Assembly (NCBI GenBank): GCA_021129615.1
Contig: JAJOKY010000012.1
Location: forward strand, 1-21,541
DNA length: 21,541 nt
Direction of reading: 5' to 3'
Origin: Minisyncoccota bacterium
Lineage (GTDB): Bacteria; Patescibacteriota; Minisyncoccia; Minisyncoccales; CSSED10-335
The notes beneath the pieces were generated by a model. The model had not been told where the DNA came from, searched no databases, and saw only the letters and a program-made list of their open reading frames with translations. Position numbers and translations under genes: made by a program. Shown in pieces: positions 8,157-14,614 of this stretch; positions within the stretch are counted from its first letter, which is position 1, and each line of letters opens with the position of its first letter.

Positions 8157-8185
8157 ATAATAACAAAAAAAGAGAGATAAATCAA
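8157..8185 (-). promoter_or_regulatory. Promoter of the S41 protease-rplI-pyrG unit, apparently leaderless
   Basis: On the minus strand, TTGATT (8185-8180) and TATTAT (8162-8157) are separated by 17 bp, matching -35 and -10 consensus at 4/6 and 5/6 positions respectively with ideal spacing. The -10 box ends 7 nt before ATG 8149, so the transcript should start at the start codon. No Shine-Dalgarno exists, which agrees with a leaderless message. Confidence 0.5.
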
Positions 8186-8207
8186 GTAATAAAATCGATG
8201 CCTCTGG

Positions 8208-8236
8208 TTGAAAAAAGAGAGATAATTTGCTATCTT
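8208..8236 (+). promoter_or_regulatory. Extended -10 promoter for the 41-aa membrane protein
   Basis: TTGAAA (8208-8213) and TATCTT (8231-8236) are spaced by exactly 17 bp, and TGC directly before the -10 box forms the extended -10 TGn motif. The predicted start near 8243 leaves a leader of about 60 nt that can fold a small interrupted hairpin (TAGAA/TTCTA with outer GTG/CAC, about 8253-8280) before the ribosome binding site. Confidence 0.5.
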
Positions 8237-8290
8237 TTAAGGTAGGTTAAGGGTGTAGAATTTTGCACTTCTATAAGCACATTAAAAAGA

Positions 8291-8298
8291 AAGGAGGA
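8291..8298 (+). promoter_or_regulatory. Strong Shine-Dalgarno of the 41-aa ORF
   Basis: AAGGAGGAGG (8291-8300) lies 5-8 nt before ATG 8306. It is the strongest ribosome binding site in the window, where most genes have none, and it decides that the short ORF is real. Confidence 0.75.
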
Positions 8299-8305
8299 GG
8301 TCTTT

Positions 8306-8431
8306 ATGTTTAGATGGGATAATCAAGAGAACGAAAAAAGCTTAGATATGGTGCCAAGTCCAATCTTAGTAAAATTATCTATATTGATTCTAATTTCAAT
8401 CTCTATCTATTGGATCTTTTTTCAACATTAA
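8306..8431 (+). CDS. 41-aa single-span membrane microprotein
   Basis: A 41-codon ORF (ATG 8306, TAA 8429-8431) with a polar, slightly acidic N-terminus (MFRWDNQENEKSLDMVPSP), one hydrophobic helix (residues 20-39, rich in Ile/Leu/Ser and ending YWIFFQ) and a C-terminal His. The protein is probably a bitopic or tail-anchored membrane peptide. Three independent signals support it: an extended -10 promoter, a near-perfect Shine-Dalgarno at the right distance, and an intrinsic terminator starting 4 nt after the stop. Together they make a stand-alone, probably well-expressed unit. I do not recognise the family; it could be a structural membrane peptide, a regulator of a membrane complex, or a toxin-like peptide, though no antitoxin partner or antisense RNA is evident. 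Confidence 0.72.
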   Translation: MFRWDNQENEKSLDMVPSPILVKLSILILISISIYWIFFQH

Positions 8432-8434
8432 AAT

Positions 8435-8468
8435 ATAGGTAAGGAAAAACTCCTTGCCTATTTTTTTT
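8435..8468 (+). terminator. Intrinsic terminator after the 41-aa ORF
   Basis: An 11-bp stem (8435-8445 with 8451-8461, one G-T pair), a 5-nt loop (AAAAC) and a run of 7-8 Ts. It is a textbook Rho-independent terminator for the plus-strand unit and also separates it from the convergent tRNA-Lys gene, whose 3' end lies next to the T-run. Confidence 0.85.
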
Positions 8469-8469
8469 G

Positions 8470-8542
8470 TGCCCCGCGTAGGACTTGAACCTACAACCAA
8501 CGGCTTAAAAGGCCGGTGCTCTACCAATTGAGCTAGCGGAGC
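8470..8542 (-). tRNA. tRNA-Lys(UUU)
   Basis: The minus strand folds into a standard cloverleaf. The acceptor arms GCTCCGC and GCGGGGC pair over 7 bp (one G-U). The D arm contains AGCTCAATTGGTAGAGC. The anticodon stem CCGGC/GCCGG encloses CTTTTAA, giving anticodon UUU, and the T arm holds GGTTCAAGTCC. The discriminator is A (8470) and CCA is not encoded, so CCA-adding enzyme is needed. It lies downstream of dnaJ in the same direction, about 70 nt away; a TATAAT at 8578-8573 could be its own -10 box. Confidence 0.96.
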
Positions 8543-8613
8543 TTCAATGTCTAATTAAAACCAATCTACAATATTATAACTTATAAATCAATTAAATTAT
8601 TCTTTCTATAAAC

Positions 8614-9675
8614 CTATAACCCCTCTCTCCTCATCTCTTGTAGTATGTTTTTCTGAGATTTAGTTAGGCTCTTCGGAATATTTATTTCAATTTTTATGAA
8701 AAGGCTCCCCCTACCAAAACTTGAAAATCGAGGTATCCCCTTCCCTGAAACTTTAATTATTTTTCCTGCTCTTGTCTCTGAACTAATTTTTACTATAAGC
8801 TTCTTACCTTCTAGGTCACTAATAATAGCCTCTCCACCAAGAACTGCGACCGAATAAGGAATTGAAATAGTAGTAAAAATATCATCACCCTTTCTGGAAA
8901 AGACTGGGTGCTTTTTAATAAAAACTCTAATATAGAGATCACCAGCTCTCCCTCCCTTTTTACCAGCCTCCCCTTTTCCAGGAATTTTTAACAATTGATT
9001 AGTATCGACCCCAGCTGGGATAGAGACCTTGATCTCTTCGTCTTTTTTTATCCTCCCTTCTCCAAAACAGACATTACATGGTTTTTCTGGCTTTTGACCC
9101 TTTCCGCTACAGTCTGGGCAAACTGTTTCTTTTGTATATGAGCCAAATACACTCCTTTTTATTTCTTGAACAACCCCTGTTCCACGACAAGTAATACATT
9201 GGTTTTTAGGAGTCCCAGGTTCAGCCCCATCACCATCACATCTTGTGCAAAATATAAACTTATTTAAGTTAAACTTTTTCTCTTGATTTTTCAGAATAGA
9301 ATCTAGGGACAATTCAAGGCTAACTTCAATATTTTGGCCGGCCATATTGTCTGGTCTTCTCTTATTTGAGGAAAAACCAAAAACTTCTTCAAAAATATCT
9401 CCAAGATCACCCTGAAACCCTTGTTGAGAAAAATCAAAGCCATGTTGTTGACCTTGGCCTCCTTGATCATCAAAAACCCTACCAAATTGATCATATTGTT
9501 GCTTCTTTCCCTTATTAGAGAGAATCTGGTAAGCTTCATTAATCTCCTTAAACTTAGATTCATCTCCACTTTTTTTATCTGGATGATATTTATGAGCTAG
9601 TCTCCGATATGCTTTTTTTATCTCTTCACCAGAGGCACCTTTTGAAACTCCTAAAATATTGTAATAATCCTTCAT
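8614..9675 (-). CDS. dnaJ: Chaperone DnaJ (Hsp40)
   Basis: Co-chaperone that delivers substrates to DnaK and stimulates its ATPase. The 353-residue protein has the complete type I order: J domain (1-68) with HPD at 31-33; a short Gly/Phe/Gln-rich linker (71-100); a zinc-binding domain with four CxxCxGxG repeats (CTRCDGDG 143-150, CITCRGTG 160-167, CPDCSGKG 186-193, CNVCFGEG 200-207); and the C-terminal substrate-binding beta domains. It is slightly shorter than E. coli DnaJ (376). It is last in the hrcA-grpE-dnaK-dnaJ operon, 39 nt after dnaK. A purine-rich GGGGGAAAG lies upstream but too far from the ATG to serve as an ideal ribosome binding site. Confidence 0.97.
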   Translation of the reverse strand: MKDYYNILGVSKGASGEEIKKAYRRLAHKYHPDKKSGDESKFKEINEAYQILSNKGKKQQYDQFGRVFDDQGGQGQQHGFDFSQQGFQGDLGDIFEEVFGFSSNKRRPDNMAGQNIEVSLELSLDSILKNQEKKFNLNKFIFCTRCDGDGAEPGTPKNQCITCRGTGVVQEIKRSVFGSYTKETVCPDCSGKGQKPEKPCNVCFGEGRIKKDEEIKVSIPAGVDTNQLLKIPGKGEAGKKGGRAGDLYIRVFIKKHPVFSRKGDDIFTTISIPYSVAVLGGEAIISDLEGKKLIVKISSETRAGKIIKVSGKGIPRFSSFGRGSLFIKIEINIPKSLTKSQKNILQEMRREGL

Positions 9676-9714
9676 TATTTTTTAAAAAATAAAATCTTTC
9701 CCCCCTTTCTCAAT

Positions 9715-11649
9715 CTACTCCTTCTCGTCTCTCTTGCTCTCTTCTTCTCCAGCATCCTCTTCGGTATAGTCTACTTCTTCTGGTTCTCCAGCATCTTTAT
9801 CTCTATTCTCATTTTCAGTAGACTTTTCATCCTTTTTTGCCTCTTCCTCTTTTTTATACATTTCAGTCCCGATTTTTTGCATCACTGAAGATAAGCTTGT
9901 CGTTTTCTCTTTTATCTCATCAACATTATCACCATCTTTAACTTTTTTCAACTCTTCTATCTTAACCTCAACATCCTTCCTTAAGTCTCCACTAATCTTA
10001 TCGCCCCCCTCTTTAATGGCCTTTTCAGATAGATGGATTGTGCTATCTGCAATATTCCTAATCTCTATTAGCTCTTGCTTCTTTTTATCTTCATCAGCAT
10101 GAGCTTCCGCATCTTTTTTCATTTTTTCAACCTCTTCTTTAGATATAGTTGAGGCGCTTTCAATTCTTATTGACTGAGACTTACCACTTGCTTTATCTTT
10201 AGCAGAAACGCTTAGTATTCCATTCGCATTAATATCAAAAGAGACTTCAATTTGAGGAACTCCTCTTGGTGATGGAGGGATACCATCAAGTATAAATCTT
10301 CCTAATGTCTTGTTATCACTAGTCATAGGTCTCTCTCCTTGAAGAATGTGAATTTCTACTGATGGCTGATTATCAGCAGCAGTTGAAAAAACCTGTGTTT
10401 TCGATGTCGGTATGGTTGTATTCTTTGGTATTAAGACGGTATTGACTCCTCCATAAGTCTCAATCCCCAGGGATAGTGGTGTAACATCTAATAATAAGAC
10501 ATCCTTGACATCTCCCTGAAGTATTCCCGCCTCAATAGCTGCACCCATAGCTACAACTTCATCAGGATTAATCTCTTTATTTGGCTCTTTCCCAAAAAAC
10601 TCTTTAATCTCTTCTTGTATTTTTGGCATTCTTGTCTGTCCACCAACTAAAACTATAGCCTCTATCTCTTTTGGTTCAAGTTTTGCCTCTTTCATTGATT
10701 GCTTAACTAGCTTTATAGACTTTTCAATATAACCACCAACAAGATTCTCTAATTTTGCTCTAGTGAATTTTAGTGAAAGATGTTTAGGCCCAGATGCATC
10801 TGAGGTTATAAACGGAATATTAATTTCAGTCTCTAGCGATGTTGAGAGTTCAATTTTAGATTTTTCTGCAGCCTCCTTCAGCCTTTGTAGTGCTAATTTA
10901 TCCTTCATGAGATTAATCCCTTGATCTTTTTTAAATTCATCTACAATCCAAGCCACAATCTTATTGTCAAAATCTTCTCCACCAAGGTGAGTATCTCCAC
11001 CAGTAGACTTAACCTCAACAGTATCATCACTGATATCTAAAACTGAAACATCAAAAGTCCCGCCGCCAAAATCATATACAACTACTTGTTGATCTTTCTT
11101 TTTTGTCAAACCATAAGCCAATGCTGCTGCAGTTGGTTCATTGATAACTCTTCTTACGTTTAGTCCAGCAATTTCTCCTGCTATCTTTGTCTCTTTTCTC
11201 TGAGCATCATCAAAATAAGCTGGGCAAGTAATAATGGCATCTGTAATCTCTTCACCAATCTTGTCCTCAGCGTCTTTTTTCAGTTTCTGGAGAATCATAG
11301 CTGATATTTCTGCTGGTTTTAACCACTTATCGCCCATTTTCACCTCTACACTCCCATTAGAAGCCTCCCTTATCTTATAAGGGATAACTTTCTTACTCTC
11401 TTGAACCTCCTTATCAGAATATTTTCTACCAATAAGCCTCTTTACAGCAAAGATAGTATTCTCAGAATTAGTAATTTGCTGTCTGCGAGCAACGACACCA
11501 ATAACTCTTTCACTATTTTTAGTCATTGCTACCACAGAAGGAGTTGTTCTCGCTCCTTCACTATTCTCAATTATCTTAGGCTCCCCTCCCTCTATAATAG
11601 CCATTGCCGAAAATGTTGTTCCTAAATCGATACCAAGTATTTTTCCCAT
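9715..11649 (-). CDS. dnaK: Molecular chaperone DnaK (Hsp70)
   Basis: Central ATP-driven chaperone. The 644-residue length is normal. The ATPase domain starts GIDLGTTFSAMAI (5-17) and includes NEPTAAALAYG, the DFGGGTFDVS phosphate loop and the VLVGGQTRMP motif; the linker DVLLLDVTPLSLGIET leads into the substrate-binding domain (ERPM, GIPPSPRGVPQIEVSFDINANGILSVSAKD). The extreme C-terminus is long and acidic (Glu/Asp/Lys-rich), as usual. At the start, Ser14 and Met16 replace the common N-S-C/V-V (LGTTNSVV) but the LGTT core is intact. Preceded by grpE (24-nt gap), followed by dnaJ. Heat control is expected through the CIRCE-like element before hrcA. No Shine-Dalgarno. Confidence 0.98.
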   Translation of the reverse strand: MGKILGIDLGTTFSAMAIIEGGEPKIIENSEGARTTPSVVAMTKNSERVIGVVARRQQITNSENTIFAVKRLIGRKYSDKEVQESKKVIPYKIREASNGSVEVKMGDKWLKPAEISAMILQKLKKDAEDKIGEEITDAIITCPAYFDDAQRKETKIAGEIAGLNVRRVINEPTAAALAYGLTKKKDQQVVVYDFGGGTFDVSVLDISDDTVEVKSTGGDTHLGGEDFDNKIVAWIVDEFKKDQGINLMKDKLALQRLKEAAEKSKIELSTSLETEINIPFITSDASGPKHLSLKFTRAKLENLVGGYIEKSIKLVKQSMKEAKLEPKEIEAIVLVGGQTRMPKIQEEIKEFFGKEPNKEINPDEVVAMGAAIEAGILQGDVKDVLLLDVTPLSLGIETYGGVNTVLIPKNTTIPTSKTQVFSTAADNQPSVEIHILQGERPMTSDNKTLGRFILDGIPPSPRGVPQIEVSFDINANGILSVSAKDKASGKSQSIRIESASTISKEEVEKMKKDAEAHADEDKKKQELIEIRNIADSTIHLSEKAIKEGGDKISGDLRKDVEVKIEELKKVKDGDNVDEIKEKTTSLSSVMQKIGTEMYKKEEEAKKDEKSTENENRDKDAGEPEEVDYTEEDAGEEESKRDEKE

Positions 11650-11673
11650 TTTATATTATTATTAATTTTTTAA

Positions 11674-12183
11674 TTATTTTAATACTCTAACTTTCGCTGC
11701 TCTTAATAGACGACCCTTCCTCATATAACCCCTTGAAACCTCTTCTATGATAGACCCGCTTTCTCCCTTTCCATCAATCATCTCTATCGCTTCATGAAGA
11801 TTGGGGTTAAAGATTTTTCCTACTGATTCTATCTCTTCAACTTCCATTTTTTTAAGAAGATCATCTAAGTTATTTTTTATTTTTAAAAACCCATCTATGA
11901 TATTGTCAATTTTATCTTGAGGGACTACCCTTTCAGCATCTCTAAAATTATCAACAATATTAAGTATTTCTAAGATAATCACCTCTTCTCTGTAATTGGC
12001 GATTCTCTCTGATCTTTCAATACTCTCCTTTTTATAATTAGAAAAGTCTGCCCTTGACCTTTTCCATCCATCTAAGTATTCATCTCTCTCTTTTTCACAC
12101 CTCCTAAGATCATCACCAGAAACCTCTGTACTCTTCTCCCTCTTCTTCTTATTTTTTTTATTACACTCACTGTTTTTATTCAT
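11674..12183 (-). CDS. grpE: Nucleotide exchange factor GrpE
   Basis: Homodimeric exchange factor that releases ADP from DnaK. The 169-residue protein has a Lys/Glu-rich disordered N-terminus (1-25), a long coiled-coil stretch (26-110), and the C-terminal beta domain with the family signature FNPNLHEAIEMIDG ... GYMRKGRLLRAAKVRVLK (125-169). Its ATG overlaps the hrcA stop by 4 nt (ATGA), so translation is coupled to the repressor gene. Third-party partners DnaK and DnaJ follow immediately. Confidence 0.95.
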   Translation of the reverse strand: MNKNSECNKKNKKKREKSTEVSGDDLRRCEKERDEYLDGWKRSRADFSNYKKESIERSERIANYREEVIILEILNIVDNFRDAERVVPQDKIDNIIDGFLKIKNNLDDLLKKMEVEEIESVGKIFNPNLHEAIEMIDGKGESGSIIEEVSRGYMRKGRLLRAAKVRVLK

Positions 12184-12920
12184 AAATTTTCCTCTTTTAA
12201 TATTTTAACTACCCACTCTATTAAATAAATATTTCTATGATATGGCATCCTTTTTGGCCCGACAATAGCTATCAGCCCATCTTCATTATCGGTAAAAATA
12301 CATTTTGACATAATTATACTAAAATCTCTAAAGCCAGCTATTGGCACCTCTTCTCCAATATATATTTGAACTGATTCATTGTCAAGATTAAAGTCCTCAA
12401 TACTCTCTTCAATAGACTCGATCATCAATAAAAAGTCCTTGATTTTCTGGACATCAGAAAACTCTGGATCATTAAAAGTTACCCTTAGTCCCTCTTTATT
12501 AAATTTATTAACCCCTTCTTTATAAGAAAAGACTAGTCCAGATGATAAAGAAGAAAAAAGCCTTAAAAAAGATAAATGACTCTCTATCTCTCTCCTTATC
12601 TCTCTCCTTATCTCTCTCCTTATCTCTCTCCTTATCTCTCTAACTTCTCTTTCTATCGTTTGGTTTAGTATCCTTACTTCTTTTAGAGAGTTTACAAAAA
12701 AGCGATACCCCTTATCAGTCGGTACCCTACCAGCTGATGTATATAACTGATAAAGATACCCCATATCGGTAAGTTTTTGCATCTCTGCTCGTATCGTTGC
12801 TGATGAAAAAGAGAACTTATATTTTCTTTTTAAATGTTCAGAGCTTATCGGTTCAGCTAGATCAACATAACTATCAACAACCATCTTTAAAATTTCTTTT
12901 TGTCTCTCATTGATAATCAT
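12180..12920 (-). CDS. hrcA: Heat-inducible transcription repressor HrcA, shortened
   Basis: Repressor of chaperone genes that binds CIRCE inverted repeats. The N-terminal winged-helix domain is clear (NERQKEILKMVVDSYVDLAEPISSEHL; SSATIRAEMQKL; the turn TSAGRVPTDKGYRFFV, 61-76), as is the C-terminal GAF-like block (QIYIGEE 185-191; IVGPKRMPYHRNIYLIEWV 219-237). At 246 residues it is about 100 shorter than typical HrcA (about 340). The missing part corresponds to the middle, where the inserted dimerisation domain normally sits; shortened HrcA may be common in CPR. In its place is a highly charged helix made by four perfect 12-bp repeats (REIR REIR..., residues 95-111). First gene of the operon, with a CIRCE-like element 63 nt upstream of its start. 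Confidence 0.92.
   Translation of the reverse strand: MIINERQKEILKMVVDSYVDLAEPISSEHLKRKYKFSFSSATIRAEMQKLTDMGYLYQLYTSAGRVPTDKGYRFFVNSLKEVRILNQTIEREVREIRREIRREIRREIRREIESHLSFLRLFSSLSSGLVFSYKEGVNKFNKEGLRVTFNDPEFSDVQKIKDFLLMIESIEESIEDFNLDNESVQIYIGEEVPIAGFRDFSIIMSKCIFTDNEDGLIAIVGPKRMPYHRNIYLIEWVVKILKEENL
12589..12636. repeat. Four perfect 12-bp tandem repeats inside hrcA
   Basis: The unit TCTCTCCTTATC (plus strand) occurs four times head-to-tail with partial copies on both sides. The 12-bp period keeps the frame and encodes an (I-R-R-E)n helix in HrcA. Perfect identity between copies suggests recent expansion or an unstable slippage site; copy number may vary between strains. Confidence 0.95.
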
Positions 12921-12965
12921 TCTGATATTTAAAGTGTAAGATCCACCTACTTATAACTTATATTC

Positions 12966-12993
12966 TTTATAGCAGATATTTCTTAGCAGTCAA
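12966..12993 (-). promoter_or_regulatory. hrcA operon promoter overlapped by CIRCE
   Basis: On the minus strand, -35 TTGACT (12993-12988) and -10 TATAAA (12971-12966) are spaced by 16 bp; TGC before the -10 makes an extended -10. The -35 hexamer lies inside the CIRCE-like palindrome, so bound HrcA would block RNA polymerase directly. The predicted leader is about 38 nt and carries no well-placed Shine-Dalgarno. Confidence 0.75.
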
Positions 12994-13009
12994 GACCCCT
13001 GACTGCTAA
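12983..13009. promoter_or_regulatory. CIRCE-like HrcA operator
   Basis: TTAGCAGTC, 9-nt spacer, GACTGCTAA: a perfect 9-bp inverted repeat with the exact CIRCE geometry. The classical element is TTAGCACTC-N9-GAGTGCTAA; here one base per arm is exchanged symmetrically (AGTC for ACTC), so dyad symmetry is preserved. It lies 63 nt upstream of hrcA, the expected site for autoregulation of the operon. Confidence 0.9.
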
Positions 13010-13078
13010 TCGGCTTACACAACAGACTATTTCACAACTTCCAATAAACAAGCACTAACTACTAACAGAGGAAACTCA

Positions 13079-13134
13079 TAGCGGGGTACCTGTAGAGGTC
13101 AACGAATTAGTTGACTTCTACAGGTACCCCGCTA
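13079..13134. repeat. Long hairpin: 25-bp stem, 6-nt loop
   Basis: Arms 13079-13103 and 13110-13134 are reverse complements over 25 bp except for one G-U-compatible position; the loop is GAATTA. The stem contains GGGGTACC/GGTACCCC. There is no T-run after it on either strand, so it is not a normal intrinsic terminator. It is the strongest secondary structure in the window. Confidence 0.93.
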
Positions 13135-13151
13135 CGGCAGAACTCCAACTG

Positions 13152-13170
13152 GTTGATTTCAGAAGTCAAC
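13152..13170. repeat. Palindromic motif copy 1 (GTTGATTTC/GAAGTCAAC)
   Basis: GTTGATTTCAGAAGTCAAC is an imperfect palindrome and shares 16 of 19 bases with 13281-13299. Its half-site GTTGACTTC also forms the tip of the 25-bp hairpin (13110-13118). Confidence 0.75.
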
Positions 13171-13218
13171 TAAATACAATAAATAGCTCTTGCTCTATTC
13201 CTTCTCTTCTTTCCATAA

Positions 13219-13249
13219 GGCTTGTGCTCCCTCGGAGAGAGTACAAGCC
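13219..13249. repeat. Hairpin with 11-bp stem
   Basis: GGCTTGTGCTC (13219-13229) pairs with GAGTACAAGCC (13239-13249) with one G-U pair; the loop is 9 nt. No T-run follows. Part of the hairpin island. Confidence 0.75.
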
Positions 13250-13275
13250 CTTGTTTGTTAAGGTTAGTGGTAGTG

Positions 13276-13304
13276 GCTCCGTTGATTTTGGAAGTCAATG
13301 GAGC
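13276..13304. repeat. Hairpin containing palindromic motif copy 2
   Basis: GCTCCGTTGA (13276-13285) pairs with TCAATGGAGC (13295-13304) with one G-U pair. It contains GTTGATTTTGGAAGTCAAT (13281-13299), a near copy of 13152-13170. A further small perfect hairpin, TTTTGT-GGCT-ACAAAA, follows at 13311-13326. Confidence 0.7.
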
Positions 13305-13368
13305 TCTTTGTTTTGTGGCTACAAAAATTGCCGAGGACGGACCTCAATAATTTCTATCTCTTCTTTCT

Positions 13369-13430
13369 CCTCCATCATCCTCTTTCCCCTCCATCATCCT
13401 GAACGGAGCAGAGTGGAGTAAAGGATCTCG
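13369..13430. repeat. Short direct repeat plus ATCCT...AGGAT intergenic-type repeat
   Basis: CCTCCATCATCCT occurs at 13369-13381 and again at 13388-13400. The second copy runs into ATCCTGAACGGAGC...GTAAAGGATCTCG (13396-13430), with ATCCT and AGGAT as inverted ends. I recall similar 'ATCCTGAGCG..AGGATCT' intergenic repeats in many bacterial genomes; this is memory and has not been searched. Confidence 0.45.
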
Positions 13431-13566
13431 TTCCCTCCTCCCTTTTCTCCCGTTAGTAGTTATCTGTTGGAAGTTAGCTGTTGCGAAGCATCCCCCCCTG
13501 CTCTCTCCTTCCCCGTTTGGTTATTCTATTTTGTATCTTGATTATTGTTTCTTACATCTTGCTTCC

Positions 13567-14601
13567 TTACTCCTCTTCGGGGGAGGGAATCTCCTTTAGC
13601 TTAGGATCATTAGACACTCCATTGATACGATATAGATCTTTATCAATTTTTCGAAATTCGTGCGATGCCTTATTGTAGTGATTAACTGTAGCAGTCATCG
13701 ATTTCCCAAGTGAGCTCATCGTTTTTTGATAAGAGGAGAGATGCTTCTGGAGACCTTCTATTTTTTTCTTTATCTCTTTAGCTGATTCCTCTATCTGCAT
13801 AGCTTTGAGCCCTTGAATTACTGTTTGAAGGTATGCTAAAAATGATGTCGGAGAAACAATTATAACTTTGTGTTTTCCAGCTGCTCTCTGAATAAGATTC
13901 TCAGTATTTTCAGTTACCGCTCCTATCTTATTGATTAAAAGGTCATAATAGATTGCTTCGTGAGGAATAAACATAAAGGCAAAGTTAGTAGTACCATCTT
14001 CAGGTCTAATATATTTAGCCGTTTCAGTAATTCTGGTTTTAAGGTCATTTATAAAACTTTTTCTAAAGTGTTCTTTTTCTAGCGGATCTTTAGCCTCTAT
14101 TATTTTATTATAGTTTTCTAATGAAAATTTAGAATCAACTGGAACAACTTTATCCTTAATAAATATTACAGCATCAACAATCAATCCATCAGAAAAAGAG
14201 TATTGCATCTGATAAGATCCCGGGGGCATAACATTACGAAGTAGAGTTTCAAGATAAAACTCCCCAACCACTCCCCTCTGTTGTGGGTTCTTAAATATAT
14301 CTTGAAGGTCGGTTAGTTGATCTGTGACATTAATAACTTTCTTTTGACTTTCGCTAACTCTCACTAACTCTTCAGTGATTTCCCTAATTAAGCGAACGCT
14401 TTCTTGTGATTGTTTTTGAGAGTTTTCGGTGCTTCTCCAAATACCCTCTCCAACCTCTTTTCTTATAGCTTCAATATCTTGCTTAATATATTGAAAGGGG
14501 TTTTTTTCTCTCTCATCTTTTAATTCTTTTTTTACTATCCAAATAACTATTCCTCCGATAATAATCATCCCAACTAAAGTTATAAAAATATATAGATTCA
14601 T
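13567..14601 (-). CDS. rmuC: RmuC-family protein (DNA recombination-limiting, PD-(D/E)xK-like)
   Basis: The 344-residue protein has an N-terminal membrane helix (4-23), a coiled coil (28-100), and the RmuC core. Key residues are visible: RGVVGEFYLETLL (109-121, Glu114), GLIVDAVIF (139-147, Asp143) and PVDSKFSLENY (154-164, with the D-S-K nuclease-like triad at 156-158). Family members limit recombination at inverted repeats in E. coli and are thought to be nucleases. The C-terminal third is helical and ends in Pro/Glu. It follows the permease gene by 13 nt, so they are probably co-transcribed. Its neighbour is an island of inverted repeats, which is a curious but probably coincidental match to the reported role. 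Confidence 0.92.
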   Translation of the reverse strand: MNLYIFITLVGMIIIGGIVIWIVKKELKDEREKNPFQYIKQDIEAIRKEVGEGIWRSTENSQKQSQESVRLIREITEELVRVSESQKKVINVTDQLTDLQDIFKNPQQRGVVGEFYLETLLRNVMPPGSYQMQYSFSDGLIVDAVIFIKDKVVPVDSKFSLENYNKIIEAKDPLEKEHFRKSFINDLKTRITETAKYIRPEDGTTNFAFMFIPHEAIYYDLLINKIGAVTENTENLIQRAAGKHKVIIVSPTSFLAYLQTVIQGLKAMQIEESAKEIKKKIEGLQKHLSSYQKTMSSLGKSMTATVNHYNKASHEFRKIDKDLYRINGVSNDPKLKEIPSPEEE

Positions 14602-14614
14602 AGTAATAATTAAC

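Larger units (their letters stand above)
13020..13483. repeat. Gene-free island bounded by gapped inverted repeats; possible relic of a non-autonomous mobile element
   Basis: Between hrcA's operator and rmuC (13010-13566) no convincing ORF exists. The stretch is visibly richer in G+C than its neighbours. Three short blocks occur on the left (CAACAG 13020-13025, AACTTCCAA 13036-13044, AACTACTAAC 13057-13066) and again on the right in inverted orientation and the same outside-to-inside order (13478-13483, 13467-13475, 13452-13461). Spacing differs between sides (gaps 10 and 12 versus 2 and 5). Inside are several hairpins listed separately. No transposase, so the mobile-element reading is inference; a structured RNA or a decayed intergenic repeat cluster is also possible. 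Confidence 0.4.

Noticed and set aside
8150..8185. Upstream 12-codon extension of the S41 protease (MIYLSFFVIII)
   Set aside because: It contains the predicted -10 box and would add a second hydrophobic stretch without basic residues; ATG 8149 gives a normal signal anchor.
12589..12636. Short tandem array as a CRISPR
   Set aside because: Units are 12 bp with no spacers, in frame within hrcA.
13224..13421. 65-aa plus-strand ORF in the hairpin island
   Set aside because: It runs through palindromes and direct repeats, has unnatural composition, no ribosome site, and its frame is explained by the hairpins.
13570..13586. CTCCTC-TTCG-GGGGAG hairpin as rmuC terminator
   Set aside because: It lies inside the rmuC 3' coding end and has no T-run on the minus strand.
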